64,000 nt of DNA from Mammaliicoccus lentus. Its GTDB lineage: Bacteria > Bacillota > Bacilli > Staphylococcales > Staphylococcaceae. The notes beneath the pieces were generated by a model, which saw only the letters and a list, made by a program, of their open reading frames with translations, was not told the DNA's origin and ran no database searches. Numbering within the stretch: the stretch's first letter is position 1; each line of letters begins with the position of its first letter. The stretch lies in assembly GCF_002902755.1 (NCBI RefSeq), contig NZ_PPRS01000001.1, forward strand, positions 28,617 to 92,616, given 5' to 3'. This document shows, in pieces, positions 7,640 through 20,457 of the stretch. Position numbers and translations under genes: made by a program.

Positions 7640-9184
7640 TTATTCCCACTCGATCGTACTTGGGGGCTTAGATGTTATGTCATAGACTACTCTGTTTACG
7701 TGGTCTACTTCATTAACGATACGGCTTGATATTTTTTGTAATACTTCCCAGTCTATTCTTGCGAAGTCACTCGTCATTCCATCTATTGAAGTTACAGCAC
7801 GAATGCCTACTGTGTAGTCATATGTGCGGTAATCTCCCATAACGCCTACTGAACGAATGTCTGGTAATACTGTGAAGTATTGCCAAATTTCTCTTTCTAG
7901 ACCTTCTTCACGTACGACTTCTCTTAGGATCGCATCTGATTCTCTAACGATTTCTAATTTGTCTTCTGTGATTTCTCCTAATACACGGATACCTAACCCT
8001 GGTCCTGGGAATGGTTGACGCCATACAAGGTGTTCTGGGATGCCTAATTCAATTCCTAATGCGCGCACTTCATCTTTGAATAGTGTATTGATTGGTTCGA
8101 TTAATTGGAACTGCATGTCTTCTGGTAATCCACCAACGTTATGGTGTGATTTAATTGTTTGTGCAGTTTTCGTACCTGATTCAATAATGTCTGTGTAAAG
8201 TGTACCTTGTGCTAAGTAGTCTACACCTTCTAATTTAGAAGCTTCATCATCGAATACGTACACAAATTCGTTACCAATGATTTTACGTTTTTGTTCTGGA
8301 TCTGAAACGCCATCTAATTTTTTCATAAAACGATCTCTAGCATCTACTCTGATGATGTTCATATTGAAGCCTTCACCAAAGTTCTCCATAACCATGTCGC
8401 CTTCTCCTTTTCTAAGAAGTCCATGGTCTACGAAAATACATGTAAGTTGATCACCGATTGCTTTATGTAGCAAGACAGCTACTACTGAAGAGTCTACTCC
8501 GCCACTCATTGCACATAGTACTTTACGGTCTCCAACTTGTTCTCTAATTTTTTCGGTTTCAATATCTACGAAGTTTTCCATTGTCCAGTTCCCTGTACAT
8601 TCACAAACACGACGAATGAAGTTTCTTAATAAATCATTTCCGTATTCTGTATGTCTTACTTCTGGATGGAATTGAACACCATATAGCTTTCTTGATTTAT
8701 CTTCTATAGCTGCATTTTGACAACTTGGGCTATCTGCAATGATTTCGAAGTTTTCAGGTATATCAATAACTTTATCACTGTGACTCATCCATACAGTTTG
8801 GCTATTAGGCAAGCTAAAGAATAAATCGTCATCTGATTTTACGTTTAATGTCGCTTTACCATATTCACGTTCACTTGCTCTTTCAACTGAACCGCCCAGT
8901 AATTTTGTCATTAATTGCATACCATAACAAATACCTAGAACTGGAATACCTAATTCAAAAATTTCAGGATTTACTGTGAAAGATCCTTCTTCATATACTG
9001 AATTCGGGCCTCCAGAAAGGATAATTCCTTTAGGATTCATTTTTTTAATTTCTTCCATTGAGATTTCATGGTCGTGTAATTCACTATATACGCCCATTTC
9101 TCTTATACGGCGTGTAATCAATTGATTATATTGACTACCAAAATCTAATACAAGAATTAATTCTTGCTCAAAAGCCATTTCCAT
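7640..9184 (-). CDS. guaA: GMP synthase (glutamine-hydrolysing)
   Basis: 514 residues, full length. The N-terminal class I glutamine amidotransferase domain has 'GICYGMQL' (catalytic Cys) and 'GVQFHPEV' (His/Glu). The ATP-pyrophosphatase domain has the P-loop '[10 protein letters not shown]', and the C-terminal dimerisation domain ends in the invariant 'PPSTIEWE'. It converts XMP to GMP using glutamine and ATP. The start [10 protein letters not shown] matches staphylococcal GuaA. Last gene of the riboswitch-controlled xpt-pbuX-guaB-guaA operon. Confidence 0.98.
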   Translation of the reverse strand: MEMAFEQELILVLDFGSQYNQLITRRIREMGVYSELHDHEISMEEIKKMNPKGIILSGGPNSVYEEGSFTVNPEIFELGIPVLGICYGMQLMTKLLGGSVERASEREYGKATLNVKSDDDLFFSLPNSQTVWMSHSDKVIDIPENFEIIADSPSCQNAAIEDKSRKLYGVQFHPEVRHTEYGNDLLRNFIRRVCECTGNWTMENFVDIETEKIREQVGDRKVLCAMSGGVDSSVVAVLLHKAIGDQLTCIFVDHGLLRKGEGDMVMENFGEGFNMNIIRVDARDRFMKKLDGVSDPEQKRKIIGNEFVYVFDDEASKLEGVDYLAQGTLYTDIIESGTKTAQTIKSHHNVGGLPEDMQFQLIEPINTLFKDEVRALGIELGIPEHLVWRQPFPGPGLGIRVLGEITEDKLEIVRESDAILREVVREEGLEREIWQYFTVLPDIRSVGVMGDYRTYDYTVGIRAVTSIDGMTSDFARIDWEVLQKISSRIVNEVDHVNRVVYDITSKPPSTIEWE

Positions 9185-9203
9185 AATAGTCCTGCTCCTT
9201 TAA

Positions 9204-11976
<2,773 letters not shown>

Positions 11977-11977
11977 C

Positions 11978-12553
11978 TTATTCGTCCACCAATTTGACTT
12001 TGTTACCTGCTAAAGATGCAACTTGGCACAATGATAAGACGTCTAATCCTTCTGATTGTAATTTTTCTCTTCCCGGTTGAAAACTCTTTTCTATTACAAT
12101 TCCAACTCCAGTAGTAGTTGCATTTGCAGATTGAACTAATCGGTGTAAGCCTAATGATGCTTCACCATTCGCTAGAAAGTCATCAATAATCAATACATGA
12201 TCATCTTCATCTAAAAATTGTTTCGAAATAACAACTGTACTTGTTGTATTCTTTGTGAACGAATGAATATCTGTGTGATAAAATTCATTTGTCATTGTAG
12301 AAGGTTTTGCTTTTTTGGCAAATAAACAAGGCACATCTAAATGTAGAGAAGCCATAATAGCTGGCGCAATACCTGAAGCTTCAATCGTTAACACTTTTGT
12401 TATTTTTTTCTCTTTAAAATGATCGACAATTGCTTGTCCTACTTCGTACATAAGTTTTGCATCAATTTGGTGATTTAAAAATGAATCAACTTTAAGTATC
12501 TTTTCATCAATAACTACACCATCTTCTTTAACCCTATTCTGTAGTGTCCTCAC
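11978..12553 (-). CDS. xpt: Xanthine phosphoribosyltransferase
   Basis: 191 residues from a GTG start at 12551-12553, placed 8 bases after GGAGG. The longer frame to 12643 runs through the riboswitch terminator and is not used. PRPP-binding motif 'VLIIDDFLANGEASLGL', plus 'LTIEASGIAPAIMASL' and 'VPCLFAKKAKPSTM', as in S. aureus Xpt. It converts xanthine and PRPP to XMP, which guaA then turns into GMP. First gene of the operon, controlled by a guanine riboswitch. Confidence 0.96.
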   Translation of the reverse strand: MRTLQNRVKEDGVVIDEKILKVDSFLNHQIDAKLMYEVGQAIVDHFKEKKITKVLTIEASGIAPAIMASLHLDVPCLFAKKAKPSTMTNEFYHTDIHSFTKNTTSTVVISKQFLDEDDHVLIIDDFLANGEASLGLHRLVQSANATTTGVGIVIEKSFQPGREKLQSEGLDVLSLCQVASLAGNKVKLVDE

Positions 12554-12577
12554 ACTACTCGCCTCCTCATTTAGATT

Positions 12578-12744
12578 AAAAAAAACACACCTTAATCCTA
12601 AAATATAGGTAAGATGAGTAAAAAATAATATAAAACCACACAAAATTGATAGTCTGGTTCCAGAGTTATTCGTTTACTCATAGTCGCATCGTTTAAGGCA
12701 ATGCGGTAGAAACTTCTAAAGCCATATTCTTCAGATTATATGAG
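12578..12744 (-). promoter_or_regulatory. Guanine (purine) riboswitch with terminator
   Basis: The aptamer at 12677-12744 reads on the minus strand CTCATATAATC, then ATATGG, GTTTCTACC, CTTAAA and GACTATGAG, the conserved core of the purine riboswitch; P1 arms CTCATA / TATGAG close it. The base before TATGAG in GAC is C, the specificity position for guanine or hypoxanthine rather than adenine. Downstream, a hairpin (CTTACCTA / TAGGATTAAG, 12591-12613) and eight T (12578-12585) form the terminator. Guanine binding should switch the operon off. Confidence 0.95.
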
Positions 12745-12768
12745 TTTTTAGTAATAAATTATTCATTG

Positions 12769-12797
12769 ATAATAACAAAATATCAGTATTTTTACAA
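12769..12797 (-). promoter_or_regulatory. Probable promoter of xpt operon
   Basis: Minus strand TTGTAA (12792-12797), 17-base spacer, TATTAT (12769-12774), about 25 bases upstream of the aptamer. Confidence 0.5.
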
Positions 12798-12881
12798 TAG
12801 GAAAAACCTTATTATCACGGGATTTAAACACATTTTAAATAGACAGAATAATTAAAATAATGAGAATTTTTACCCTGTTTT

Positions 12882-12906
12882 GTTTGATTATCTCATAGAA
12901 GGGTAT
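12882..12906 (+). promoter_or_regulatory. Sigma-B type promoter
   Basis: GTTTGA, 13 bases, GGGTAT. This fits the staphylococcal sigma-B consensus (GTTTAA then GGGTAT) and lies about 110 bases before the start of a general-stress-type gene. Confidence 0.7.
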
Positions 12907-13018
12907 TTGTGAATTATATTGTATTTATGAAAACAATATTAAATTAATCTATAAACATCATAAGAGTATTCACTGATTGATGGTTTTTGCACATTACAAA
13001 TTTATGGAGGTTTTAAGT

Positions 13019-14359
13019 ATGGGTAAAATCGAAAAGTTTAATACGGAAAGTGAATTACTACAACGAATAGACCAATTGAAAGCAGATGGATTAGGAGAAC
13101 GTGACTTACAAGTTATAACTGAAAATCGATTAGAAGATAACTCACTAGAATATACAGACGTAAAAGTAAAGAATTCTCGAGGATCATTTAGTGATAAACT
13201 CACTGCATTATTCTCAGGTGAAAGCGCAGAAGAAAGAGTACTTACAGGTATCAATGTTCCTGACGAAAATGTAGATGAGTATAAAAATGCTCTGAATGAT
13301 GGAAAAATATTATTGTATATCGACAATGATAATACTGAAGAAACTGAGAACTTTGATTCTAGCCATCCGAAAGATTCACAATTAGGCAACGAACATTACG
13401 ATGACACTAAACCTTTCTCAAAAGAAGATAGTAATAGCGGTGTTTCAGCTGGAACAGGTGCTGGTATCGGAGCTGGAGCTGTTTCTGCAAATTCATCAAA
13501 AGATGTAAACAATGAATCAGACGATTTACAAGATGATAAAGATACCAATCGCTATGGTAACAGTATAGATGAAGAAAATGAAGCACATGATGATGTTGAT
13601 GATCATTCTACAGCTTCTACTCTTGCAGGCACTACTGGTTTAGGTGCAGCAGGTTATGCAGCGAACCAATCAGAGCAAAATGAAAATGAAACATTATCTA
13701 GTGATAACGAAAGAGATTTAGAAGAACTTAAAAATCGTAATAATAATGATTCAAAACCACCATATGGTGAAGCTGATAATGTAAAAGATCAAAGAGATTT
13801 AACACGTGAAGATGAATCAGAGTTCACTAGAGTTCACGATGATAGTGTTGAAACTGAGCGTTCATCTTTAAATGATGAAAGAGAAAATTTAAATGCTCAA
13901 GACGCTAATGAGGATTTAACACGACAGTCTGACTTAACTTCTAATGAAAACAGAAACGCTGCTGATAGTACAAATACTACGGCAGATGATGAAGAAGCTG
14001 TTAGACTACATGAAGAGCGAGTGAACGTCGACAAAGAAAACGTTGAAACTGGTGAAGCTTCAGTTGATAAACATGTAGTTGAGGAAACTGAAGAGTTCGA
14101 TGTACCTGTAGAAAAAGAAGAAGTTACTATCGAGCGTCGACCAGTAAATGAAAAAGTAGATAGCGACTTTGAATCAAACGAGGATGATTCTATTCACGTA
14201 CCATTACATGAAGAACGTGTGAATGTTGATAAAGAAAACGTAGTGTCTGAAGAAATTGTAATCAAGAAAAACAAAGTACAAGACACAGAACACGTTTCAG
14301 AAAATGTAAGACGAGAAGAAGCAGATATTAATAATCCTACTGATGATGATAAACAATAA
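13019..14359 (+). CDS. General stress protein with YflT-like and DUF2382 (YsnF) domains
   Basis: About 446 residues from the ATG at 13019, with GGAGG at the right distance. The first 110 residues (IEKFNTESELLQRIDQLKADG, 'LTALFSGESAEERVL', 'ALNDGKILLYIDND') look like the YflT/GSP17M general-stress fold. A glycine/alanine-rich patch (about 150-165) and a long acidic disordered linker follow. The C-terminus has two DUF2382/YsnF repeats, each with 'LHEERVNVDKENV', with 'EEVTIERRPVNEK' after the first. Such proteins are induced by general stress; the biochemical role is unknown. The sigma-B promoter upstream agrees. Monocistronic with its own terminator. Confidence 0.85.
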   Translation: MGKIEKFNTESELLQRIDQLKADGLGERDLQVITENRLEDNSLEYTDVKVKNSRGSFSDKLTALFSGESAEERVLTGINVPDENVDEYKNALNDGKILLYIDNDNTEETENFDSSHPKDSQLGNEHYDDTKPFSKEDSNSGVSAGTGAGIGAGAVSANSSKDVNNESDDLQDDKDTNRYGNSIDEENEAHDDVDDHSTASTLAGTTGLGAAGYAANQSEQNENETLSSDNERDLEELKNRNNNDSKPPYGEADNVKDQRDLTREDESEFTRVHDDSVETERSSLNDERENLNAQDANEDLTRQSDLTSNENRNAADSTNTTADDEEAVRLHEERVNVDKENVETGEASVDKHVVEETEEFDVPVEKEEVTIERRPVNEKVDSDFESNEDDSIHVPLHEERVNVDKENVVSEEIVIKKNKVQDTEHVSENVRREEADINNPTDDDKQ

Positions 14360-14378
14360 AACATCATTAATATTAAAA

Positions 14379-14415
14379 GGGTCCGGGGCATAAATAATTG
14401 TCCCGGGCTCTATTT
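14379..14415 (+). terminator. GC-rich rho-independent terminator
   Basis: GGGTCCGGGGC pairs with GTCCCGGGCTC around a TAAATAATT loop, followed by TATTTT. It is related to the other 'GGGACATAAAT' hairpins in the window. Confidence 0.85.
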
Positions 14416-14507
14416 TACGTATATAAAATATAAGAAAACACTGTATAAGCATTTTTAGTGTGATATGTTATAATATGACTAAATCTTGAGTCGAGGGGTT
14501 TATTAAC

Positions 14508-15164
14508 ATGAATTTTGAAGTTGTCACATCAATAGATGATCCATTGTTTAAAAAAGCATTAGATATGTATGAGGAAATTTTCAAAGTAGAAATCAGAGAA
14601 GATCGTCATGTGTTCATACATTCATTAACATCTGAATATATCAAAAATCATTATATATTTTTAGTTGGTCTTAAAGATGATATGGTTGTTAGCCTATCAA
14701 CTGGTCATTATGAACCAACTACTAACTCTGCATTCATTAATTATTTAATGACCCACCCAGAACACCGAAATCGACGTGTAGGTGCACAAACTTTAGAAAA
14801 AATCGAAGAAGAATTACACAAGTGTGGTCAAGAAGTACATGGTAGAGATGCTAACATGATTATGCTTGAGTCATTCGGTGAAGAATCATATGATTCTGAA
14901 GAAGGAAAAGAACAAGCTATTATGCGCAAAAACTTTTTCAATAGACATGGTTATGAAATTTTGCAAAACATATCATATATTCAACCAAATCCTCAAAAAT
15001 CTTTACCACCTTCACCAATCAATTTATTTGTTAAACAATACTTACCGCTTCAAAAAGACGTTATTATGCCAAGTATACGTTCATGTTATATTAATAAATA
15101 TATACACGGTAACGAAAATGACAGAGAATTTGTATATGAACTATTAGATTCAATGGGGTTATAA
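14508..15164 (+). CDS. GNAT-family acetyltransferase
   Basis: 218 residues. Acetyl-CoA binding motif in 'HPEHRNRRVGAQTLEKIEEEL' (R-R-x-G-A). A second conserved stretch is 'EEGKEQAIMRKNFFNRHGYE'. The C-terminal 60 residues ('PPSPINLFVKQYLP..') resemble a staphylococcal subfamily that acts on unknown amines. Start ATG 14508 is preceded by GAGGGG. Single gene between two terminators. Confidence 0.85.
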   Translation: MNFEVVTSIDDPLFKKALDMYEEIFKVEIREDRHVFIHSLTSEYIKNHYIFLVGLKDDMVVSLSTGHYEPTTNSAFINYLMTHPEHRNRRVGAQTLEKIEEELHKCGQEVHGRDANMIMLESFGEESYDSEEGKEQAIMRKNFFNRHGYEILQNISYIQPNPQKSLPPSPINLFVKQYLPLQKDVIMPSIRSCYINKYIHGNENDREFVYELLDSMGL

Positions 15165-15168
15165 AATT

Positions 15169-15206
15169 ACAGGCTGCGACATAAATAAATGTCTCAGCCT
15201 GTTTTA
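15169..15206 (+). terminator. Rho-independent terminator
   Basis: ACAGGCTGCGACAT pairs with ATGTCTCAGCCTGT around AAATAA, followed by TTTT. Confidence 0.9.
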
Positions 15207-15208
15207 TC

Positions 15209-15223
15209 ATATTGGCAGTAGCT
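15209..15223 (+). repeat. Dispersed intergenic repeat copy 1
   Basis: The 15-mer ATATTGGCAGTAGCT sits directly after an AGCCTG-ending terminator. The same 15-mer is found inverted at 22435-22449 beside a similar hairpin. Confidence 0.7.
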
Positions 15224-15337
15224 GACTGGTATGAAAACACGATTATATCAAGCTTTTTTCATATCTAGTCATCCTTGCCGGGGTGGGGATACAAAATCTT
15301 TTTAACAAAATGAGATGCCTCTCCCGCTCCCTGATTT

Positions 15338-16375
15338 TTATTTTTCTGTATATCTCTTTATAAGGTCTTGAGCTTTTTCTCTCTTAGCTCCCTCGGGATT
15401 TGTACCACACCACAAATTCATATAATCAGGATTGTCTTCTTTTTTAGACTTCCCTCTCATAGGCTGTGTTAATATATTTTGAATTGGATAAGGACAAATC
15501 GCTCTTTCAAATGTTTCAGCATAGACAATATAAGCATTTCTTATTCCATTAGCATAGCGACCACTAAAAGTATTTGTTAAAACAATATCTTTAGTAGTAG
15601 CTCGCAATATACTCTCTTTATGGATGTTAGGCACTCCGCTTTCTTCTGTTGTTAAAAATGCTGTACCTAACTGTACAGCCGTAGCGCCTTTTTGAAGGAA
15701 AAATTGTGAACGTTCAGGGTTTGTTATTCCGCCTGCTACTATTAGAGGTAAATCTATAGATTCCTTTGCAAGATTAAATAATTGCTCTGTTGTAAGCAGG
15801 TCATCTGGTAATGACTGTTTAAAGGAGCCTCTATGCCCGCCTGCTTCCTTTCCTTGTAAAACAATTCCATCTACACCAACCTTCACTAAATCTAGTGCTT
15901 CCTCCAACTCAGTGGCTGTTCCTAATACTAATATTTTATGCCTGTGCAACTTGCTGACAAGCGCTTCTGTTGGTTTGCCAAATGTAAAACTCGCAACTTC
16001 TACTTCTTTATCAATAATGACATCTATCATTTCGTCGAATTGATTTGTAATCTTTACTTCTTTAATTGGTTCATATTGAAGTTCTTCTTCTATTGGTTTC
16101 AATATTGCATTCATTCGATCAACTTTGTCTTGATTAATTTCAGGAAATTCTGGGATAAATAAATTCACGCCAAACGGTTTATCAGTCATTTTTCGTATCT
16201 TATCAATATCGTCTGATAATGATTCTGGATTCATATAACCTGCCCCTATTTGACCTAATCCACCTGCGTTACAAACTTCAGAAACCAGCTTAGGTGTCGT
16301 TACACCACCAGCCATTCCTGCTAGAAATATTGGTTCTGACACGCCTAATTCATTCAATAGCATAGTTCTATTCAT
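15338..16375 (-). CDS. Nitronate monooxygenase family (FMN TIM barrel)
   Basis: 345 residues from the MNRTM start. 'PIFLAGMAGGVTTPKLVSEV' and 'GLGQIGAGYM' form the first FMN-binding segments; 'GVDGIVLQGKEAGGHRG' carries the conserved E-A-G-G-H catalytic motif; 'PLIVAGGIT' and 'GATAVQLGTAFL' bind the FMN phosphate. It oxidises nitronates such as propionate-3-nitronate; FabK-like enoyl reductases share the fold, so the exact role is not certain. Start chosen at 16373-16375, 7 bases after AAAGGGG; the longer frame reaches into the promoter region of the divergent nitroreductase. Confidence 0.9.
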   Translation of the reverse strand: MNRTMLLNELGVSEPIFLAGMAGGVTTPKLVSEVCNAGGLGQIGAGYMNPESLSDDIDKIRKMTDKPFGVNLFIPEFPEINQDKVDRMNAILKPIEEELQYEPIKEVKITNQFDEMIDVIIDKEVEVASFTFGKPTEALVSKLHRHKILVLGTATELEEALDLVKVGVDGIVLQGKEAGGHRGSFKQSLPDDLLTTEQLFNLAKESIDLPLIVAGGITNPERSQFFLQKGATAVQLGTAFLTTEESGVPNIHKESILRATTKDIVLTNTFSGRYANGIRNAYIVYAETFERAICPYPIQNILTQPMRGKSKKEDNPDYMNLWCGTNPEGAKREKAQDLIKRYTEK

Positions 16376-16470
16376 ATCATTACCCCTTTCAAAATAACCA
16401 TAAGCTGATTGCTTTATTTTTGTCATTATTTAGTTCATTATAATGTCATCTTACTAAAAGGAGTATCAAA

Positions 16471-17130
16471 ATGTCACAATCAAAACTTACATTGACAGAA
16501 ATTATAAAGAAAAGAAAATCAGTTAAGGAATTCGACCCTAACTTTAAAATACCTAGAGAAGAAATTGAAGAAATGATTGAGCTAGCTACAGAAGCACCTT
16601 CATCAATCAATTTACAACCTTGGAGATTTGTTATTATAGATTCAGAAGAAACTAAACAAAAATTAGATAGCCTTGTACAATTCAACCAAAGACAACTTCA
16701 CTCTTCAAGTGCTATTATTCTCATATTAGCTGACTTAAAACATGCTGATTACGTTAGTGAAATTTATGAGAAAAACGTAGAACTTGGATACATGGATGAA
16801 AACTCTAAAGATTATTTCATTGAAACAATTTCTAATTTAATAAGCGGTGCAGATGAAAGCTACTTCAAAGAACAAGGTTTAATGGATGTAAACCTGGCTT
16901 CTATGCAACTTATGCTTATTGCTACTGATCATGGTTATGATACTAACCCAATTGGTGGTTTCGACAAAACGGCTTTACTTGAAGCTTTAAATATCGATAC
17001 TTCACGATATGTACCTGCTCATTTACTTGCTATCGGTAAAGGCGCTAAAGCTCCGCATGAGTCAAGTAGATTACCAGTAGAAAGTATCATAGCATGGAAC
17101 GACGAAAGTGATGGTACAGTTGGGAAATAA
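16471..17130 (+). CDS. Nitroreductase family protein (FMN-dependent NAD(P)H oxidoreductase)
   Basis: 219 residues. 'IIKKRKSVKEFDPNFKIPREEI' is the N-terminal R-x-S/x-R FMN phosphate motif; 'LATEAPSSINLQPWRFVII' is the conserved APSS-x-N-x-QPW FMN-binding segment. 'DTNPIGGFDK' and 'LLAIGKGA' are typical. It reduces nitro compounds, quinones or flavins. The RBS AAGGAG precedes ATG 16471. It is divergent from the nitronate monooxygenase, so the two may share control and deal with nitro compounds together (inference). Confidence 0.92.
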   Translation: MSQSKLTLTEIIKKRKSVKEFDPNFKIPREEIEEMIELATEAPSSINLQPWRFVIIDSEETKQKLDSLVQFNQRQLHSSSAIILILADLKHADYVSEIYEKNVELGYMDENSKDYFIETISNLISGADESYFKEQGLMDVNLASMQLMLIATDHGYDTNPIGGFDKTALLEALNIDTSRYVPAHLLAIGKGAKAPHESSRLPVESIIAWNDESDGTVGK

Positions 17131-17203
17131 TTGTTAAATTATTTAAATATGGACTAGTCTTCGTAAATAAAAACATCATTAATGAGATATTAATTCAAAT
17201 CAA

Positions 17204-17246
17204 ACCCTAAAAGTTAGATAAAATTCTAATTTTTAGGGTATTTTTT
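17204..17246 (+). terminator. Rho-independent terminator
   Basis: The 15-bp stem ACCCTAAAAGTTAGA / TCTAATTTTTAGGGT has one mismatch and is followed by a T run. It resembles the one at 5523-5560. Confidence 0.85.
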
Positions 17247-17351
17247 ATATTGCTTTATTACTTAATAGAGTGTAGAATTTATTGCGCTAAGACTTTTTTA
17301 CATGAACGCTTTAACGCTTTAAAGTATTTTATATATAAAGGAAGGTTTATT

Positions 17352-18692
17352 ATGAAAAATTTATCACAATGGTCTTCTAATATTGGATTTATATTAGCAA
17401 GTGCGGGATCAGCTATTGGATTAGGTGCTGTATGGAAATTCCCATACATGGCTGGAACTTATGGCGGGGGTGCATTTTTATTCATCTTCATCATATTTAC
17501 ACTACTAGTTGGTTTACCACTACTATTAAGTGAGTTTATATTAGGACGATATGGAAAGACTTACTCAACAAATATATTCAAGAAAGTTTCTGGTAAGTCT
17601 TCTTTCAATTTAATCGGTTGGCTTGGTAATTTAACCGTGTTTGTATTATTTTCTTTCTATAGTGTTATCGGCGGTTGGATTATTTTATATATTATTAGGA
17701 CGTTATTGGATAGCGTTGGTTTAACGCATTCCAACGAATACGGAAATATCTTTAATGATTATATTTCAAATCCACTCTTCGCATTAGCAAGTCAATTTGC
17801 GTTTATATTTATCACCGTTATTATTGTTAGTAAAGGTGTAGAAAAAGGCATAGAAAAAGCATCAAAAATCATGATGCCACTATTGTTTTTATCATTTTTA
17901 ATCATTATCATTCGATCTGTAACTTTAGACGGCGCTTTAGAGGGTATCCAATATTTCCTTACTCCTAAAATAGCTGATTTAAGCTCTGAAGGTGTGTTAT
18001 ATGCTCTTGGTCAATCCTTCTTTGCCTTATCACTAGGTACATGCGGAATGATGACATACGCTTCATACTTAGACAGAAAAACGAATATCGTTAAAAGTGC
18101 TAATGCAATTGTATGGATGAACATCGGTGTATCAATAGCAGCAGGACTAGCAATATTCCCAGCTATTTTTGCTTTTGGTCTAGAACCCAACCAAGGTCCT
18201 GGATTATTGTTCATCATATTACCACAAGTTTTTGATCAAATGTTTTTAGGTTCATTATTCTATTTATTATTCTTATTATTGTTCTTGTTCGCAGCAATTA
18301 CATCATCAATATCATTGCTCGAATTAAATATATCAAACATCACAAAAAACAATAATGATTATAGAAAGAAATGGGCTTATATTATTGGCGGGCTTGTGTT
18401 TATTTTTGGGATACCTTCCGCTTTATCAAATGGATTGTTGCAAAACTTAACATTTGGTGTCGGTACATTCTTTGATAACATGGATTATTTAGTAGCTAAC
18501 ATTTTAATGCCTATCGGAGCTTTCGGTGTCACAATATTTGTTGGTCACATTTTTGATAAAACTACTATTATGAAAGAGTTGAATATGCAAGATAGTAAAA
18601 AAGGACGACTCTTCGTTAACACTTGGTATTTCTTAGTTAGATTTGTTTTACCAATTATTATCATCGCAGTATTCATCGGACAATTATTATAG
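17352..18692 (+). CDS. Na+-dependent transporter, NSS (neurotransmitter:sodium symporter) family
   Basis: 446 residues with about 11-12 transmembrane helices. TM1 'WSSNIGFILASAGSAIGLGAVWKFPYM' contains the G-x-A-V-G-L-G-N/x-x-W-x-F-P-like Na+/substrate motif of LeuT-type proteins; 'QSFFALSLGTCGMMTYASYL' is the TM6 unwound region. It imports an amino acid or amine with Na+. Start ATG 17352 follows AGGAAGG; the longer frame from 17250 lies in the preceding terminator region. Single gene. Confidence 0.92.
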   Translation: MKNLSQWSSNIGFILASAGSAIGLGAVWKFPYMAGTYGGGAFLFIFIIFTLLVGLPLLLSEFILGRYGKTYSTNIFKKVSGKSSFNLIGWLGNLTVFVLFSFYSVIGGWIILYIIRTLLDSVGLTHSNEYGNIFNDYISNPLFALASQFAFIFITVIIVSKGVEKGIEKASKIMMPLLFLSFLIIIIRSVTLDGALEGIQYFLTPKIADLSSEGVLYALGQSFFALSLGTCGMMTYASYLDRKTNIVKSANAIVWMNIGVSIAAGLAIFPAIFAFGLEPNQGPGLLFIILPQVFDQMFLGSLFYLLFLLLFLFAAITSSISLLELNISNITKNNNDYRKKWAYIIGGLVFIFGIPSALSNGLLQNLTFGVGTFFDNMDYLVANILMPIGAFGVTIFVGHIFDKTTIMKELNMQDSKKGRLFVNTWYFLVRFVLPIIIIAVFIGQLL

Positions 18693-18767
18693 GATGAACA
18701 TATTAAAATCAATAGATAGTCATTTTTAGGAACTAAAATGTGTAATTGTCACGATTTTATAAAAAAT

Positions 18768-18820
18768 AAGCATCTCACTTTCAAACTGAAATAATCAGTT
18801 AAGTGAGATGCTTTTTATTT
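18768..18820. terminator. Bidirectional terminator between convergent genes
   Basis: AAGCATCTCACTT pairs with AAGTGAGATGCTT; an inner AACTGA / TCAGTT hairpin extends it. T-rich on the right, A-rich on the left. The stem and 5' flank (GATTTTATAAAAA) match the hairpin at 1677-1720. Confidence 0.85.
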
Positions 18821-20320
18821 TAAAGTATTCCTATCCATTTCCAATAAGTCATACTCATTATAACTATTAATATATAACCGATGACGGTAATTGGTACACC
18901 TGTTTTAATAAAATCTTTTACTGTGAATGTCTCTGTACCATATGCGAGCATATTTTGTGGTGAACTCACTGGTAATAAGAAACCAAAACTAATAACAAAT
19001 TGCTGGATTAATACGAAACCAATCGACTGATCTCCTAAATCTAGCGTTTGTGTTAAAGCGATAAATACAGGAATCAGTGCTGAAGAAAGACTCGTTGCAC
19101 TCGCAAACCCTAGATGTATAAGAATATTAAATAGTGATATTAAAGCAATGATTGCAATTAAAGGCATATGATTTAATCCCATCAAACCGAATGTTTTATC
19201 ACTTAACCATTGTGCTGCTGTTGTTTCTAATAAAACAGTTCCTAAAGATATTCCTATACCAAATACAATAACAGTTCCCCAAGGGATTTTCTTTTCGACA
19301 TCTTCCCAAGTAAATACTCCTATTTTAGGTGTAAGCATTATTGCTAAAGCGATGATTGTAATGGAAGATGAGTCTATAGGATGCAGTAATTTTTCTGTAG
19401 ACCAGAATAATAGTAATAAAACGGAAATAGTGATGAGTCGCCATTCTCTTGCTGAAATAGGGCCTAGTTCTTTTAATTGTTTTTTAACTAATTCTGTCCC
19501 ACCTTCGATTTCCTTTTCTTCAGGTTTAATAATTGTAATCATCACAAAGTATAAGACAACTGACATTATAATAGACCATGGTGCTGCATATAAAAACCAT
19601 TCGCCCCATAGATTTATTAATAAATCCGATTGCGACTATATTCTGTGCTGCTGCAGTCTTTATACCAATATTCCATATTGATACTGAATGGACTGCCGTT
19701 ATAATCAGTAAAGCAGCTAGCTTACTGTTTTTAGACGTATTGAATGCTGCAATCATACCTAATAGTATAGGTACGACTGCGCCTGCTCGTGCCGTAGCTG
19801 AAGGAACAAAGAATGCCAATATTATTGAAACAACTATAGCTCCAATAACAATTCTATTAGTCTTATTTCCTACAACTGACAGAACTTGCAATGCTAAACG
19901 TTTATGCAAGTTTGTCACTTGCATGGCTGTTGCGAGAAAAAGCGCTGCAGCAACAAGCGCAACTGCAGATCCTGAAAATCCGCTTAAGGCCATTTTTAAA
20001 GCATTACTCGTTCCTAATAAAGCATCTCCTTCAACAGCTTTACCATCCACCGCGGGATTACCTAATGAATCAGCTAAATCTTGAACTGGACTAAAACCAG
20101 TTAATAATACAATAAGACCAACAATCATTACAGCTGATACTGGATATGTAACTGCTTCTGTAACCCACATAATGACGGCAAAAGCTAATATTGCCAGTGC
20201 GCACTTAGCCATAATAGGTAAATCGTTAGGTGTTGGTAATAATAATATTGTGATTAGTACAATAAAACTAATGATAATCCAAATTGGTTTAAAAGCTTTT
20301 TTCTCTGCATTTTTTGACAT
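18820..20320 (-). pseudogene. DASS-family anion:Na+ symporter, frameshifted
   Basis: The N-terminal part (20320 down to about 19610) starts MSKNAEKKAFKPIWII and has the DASS signature around 'LFLATAMQVTNLHKRLALQVL' and 'SATARAGAVVPILLGM'. It runs to 'AAAQNIVAIGFINKSMG', where the frame breaks. The C-terminal part continues in another frame as 'LWGEWFLYAAPWSIIMSVVL' and then helices to 'MTYWKWIGIL'. The join at about 19600-19625 needs one base removed, or a short deletion restored. Intact members are about 490-500 residues dicarboxylate or citrate transporters. The ATG at 20318-20320 follows GGAG. An upstream TTG (20335) overlaps that RBS. Confidence 0.85.
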
Positions 20321-20411
20321 CGACAACAGCTCCAATTTATTGTTTATTATTCTATTTTCCTAAATAGTAACATATTTCTTATTGGGATATAACGAATTAT
20401 TTAACTAATAC

Positions 20412-20440
20412 TTGAACTTTATCACAAATACATGTAATGT
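20412..20440 (+). promoter_or_regulatory. Possible promoter upstream of the RocS-like gene
   Basis: TTGAAC (20412-20417), 17-base spacer, TAATGT (20435-20440). The -10 is weak, but it would place the hairpin at 20458 in the first part of the 5' UTR. Confidence 0.35.
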
Positions 20441-20457
20441 ATTAAGGGAAGCGTGAC

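Noticed and set aside
19578..20084. 168-residue plus-strand frame opposite the DASS gene
   Set aside because: Antisense shadow; the minus strand has family motifs, the plus frame has none.
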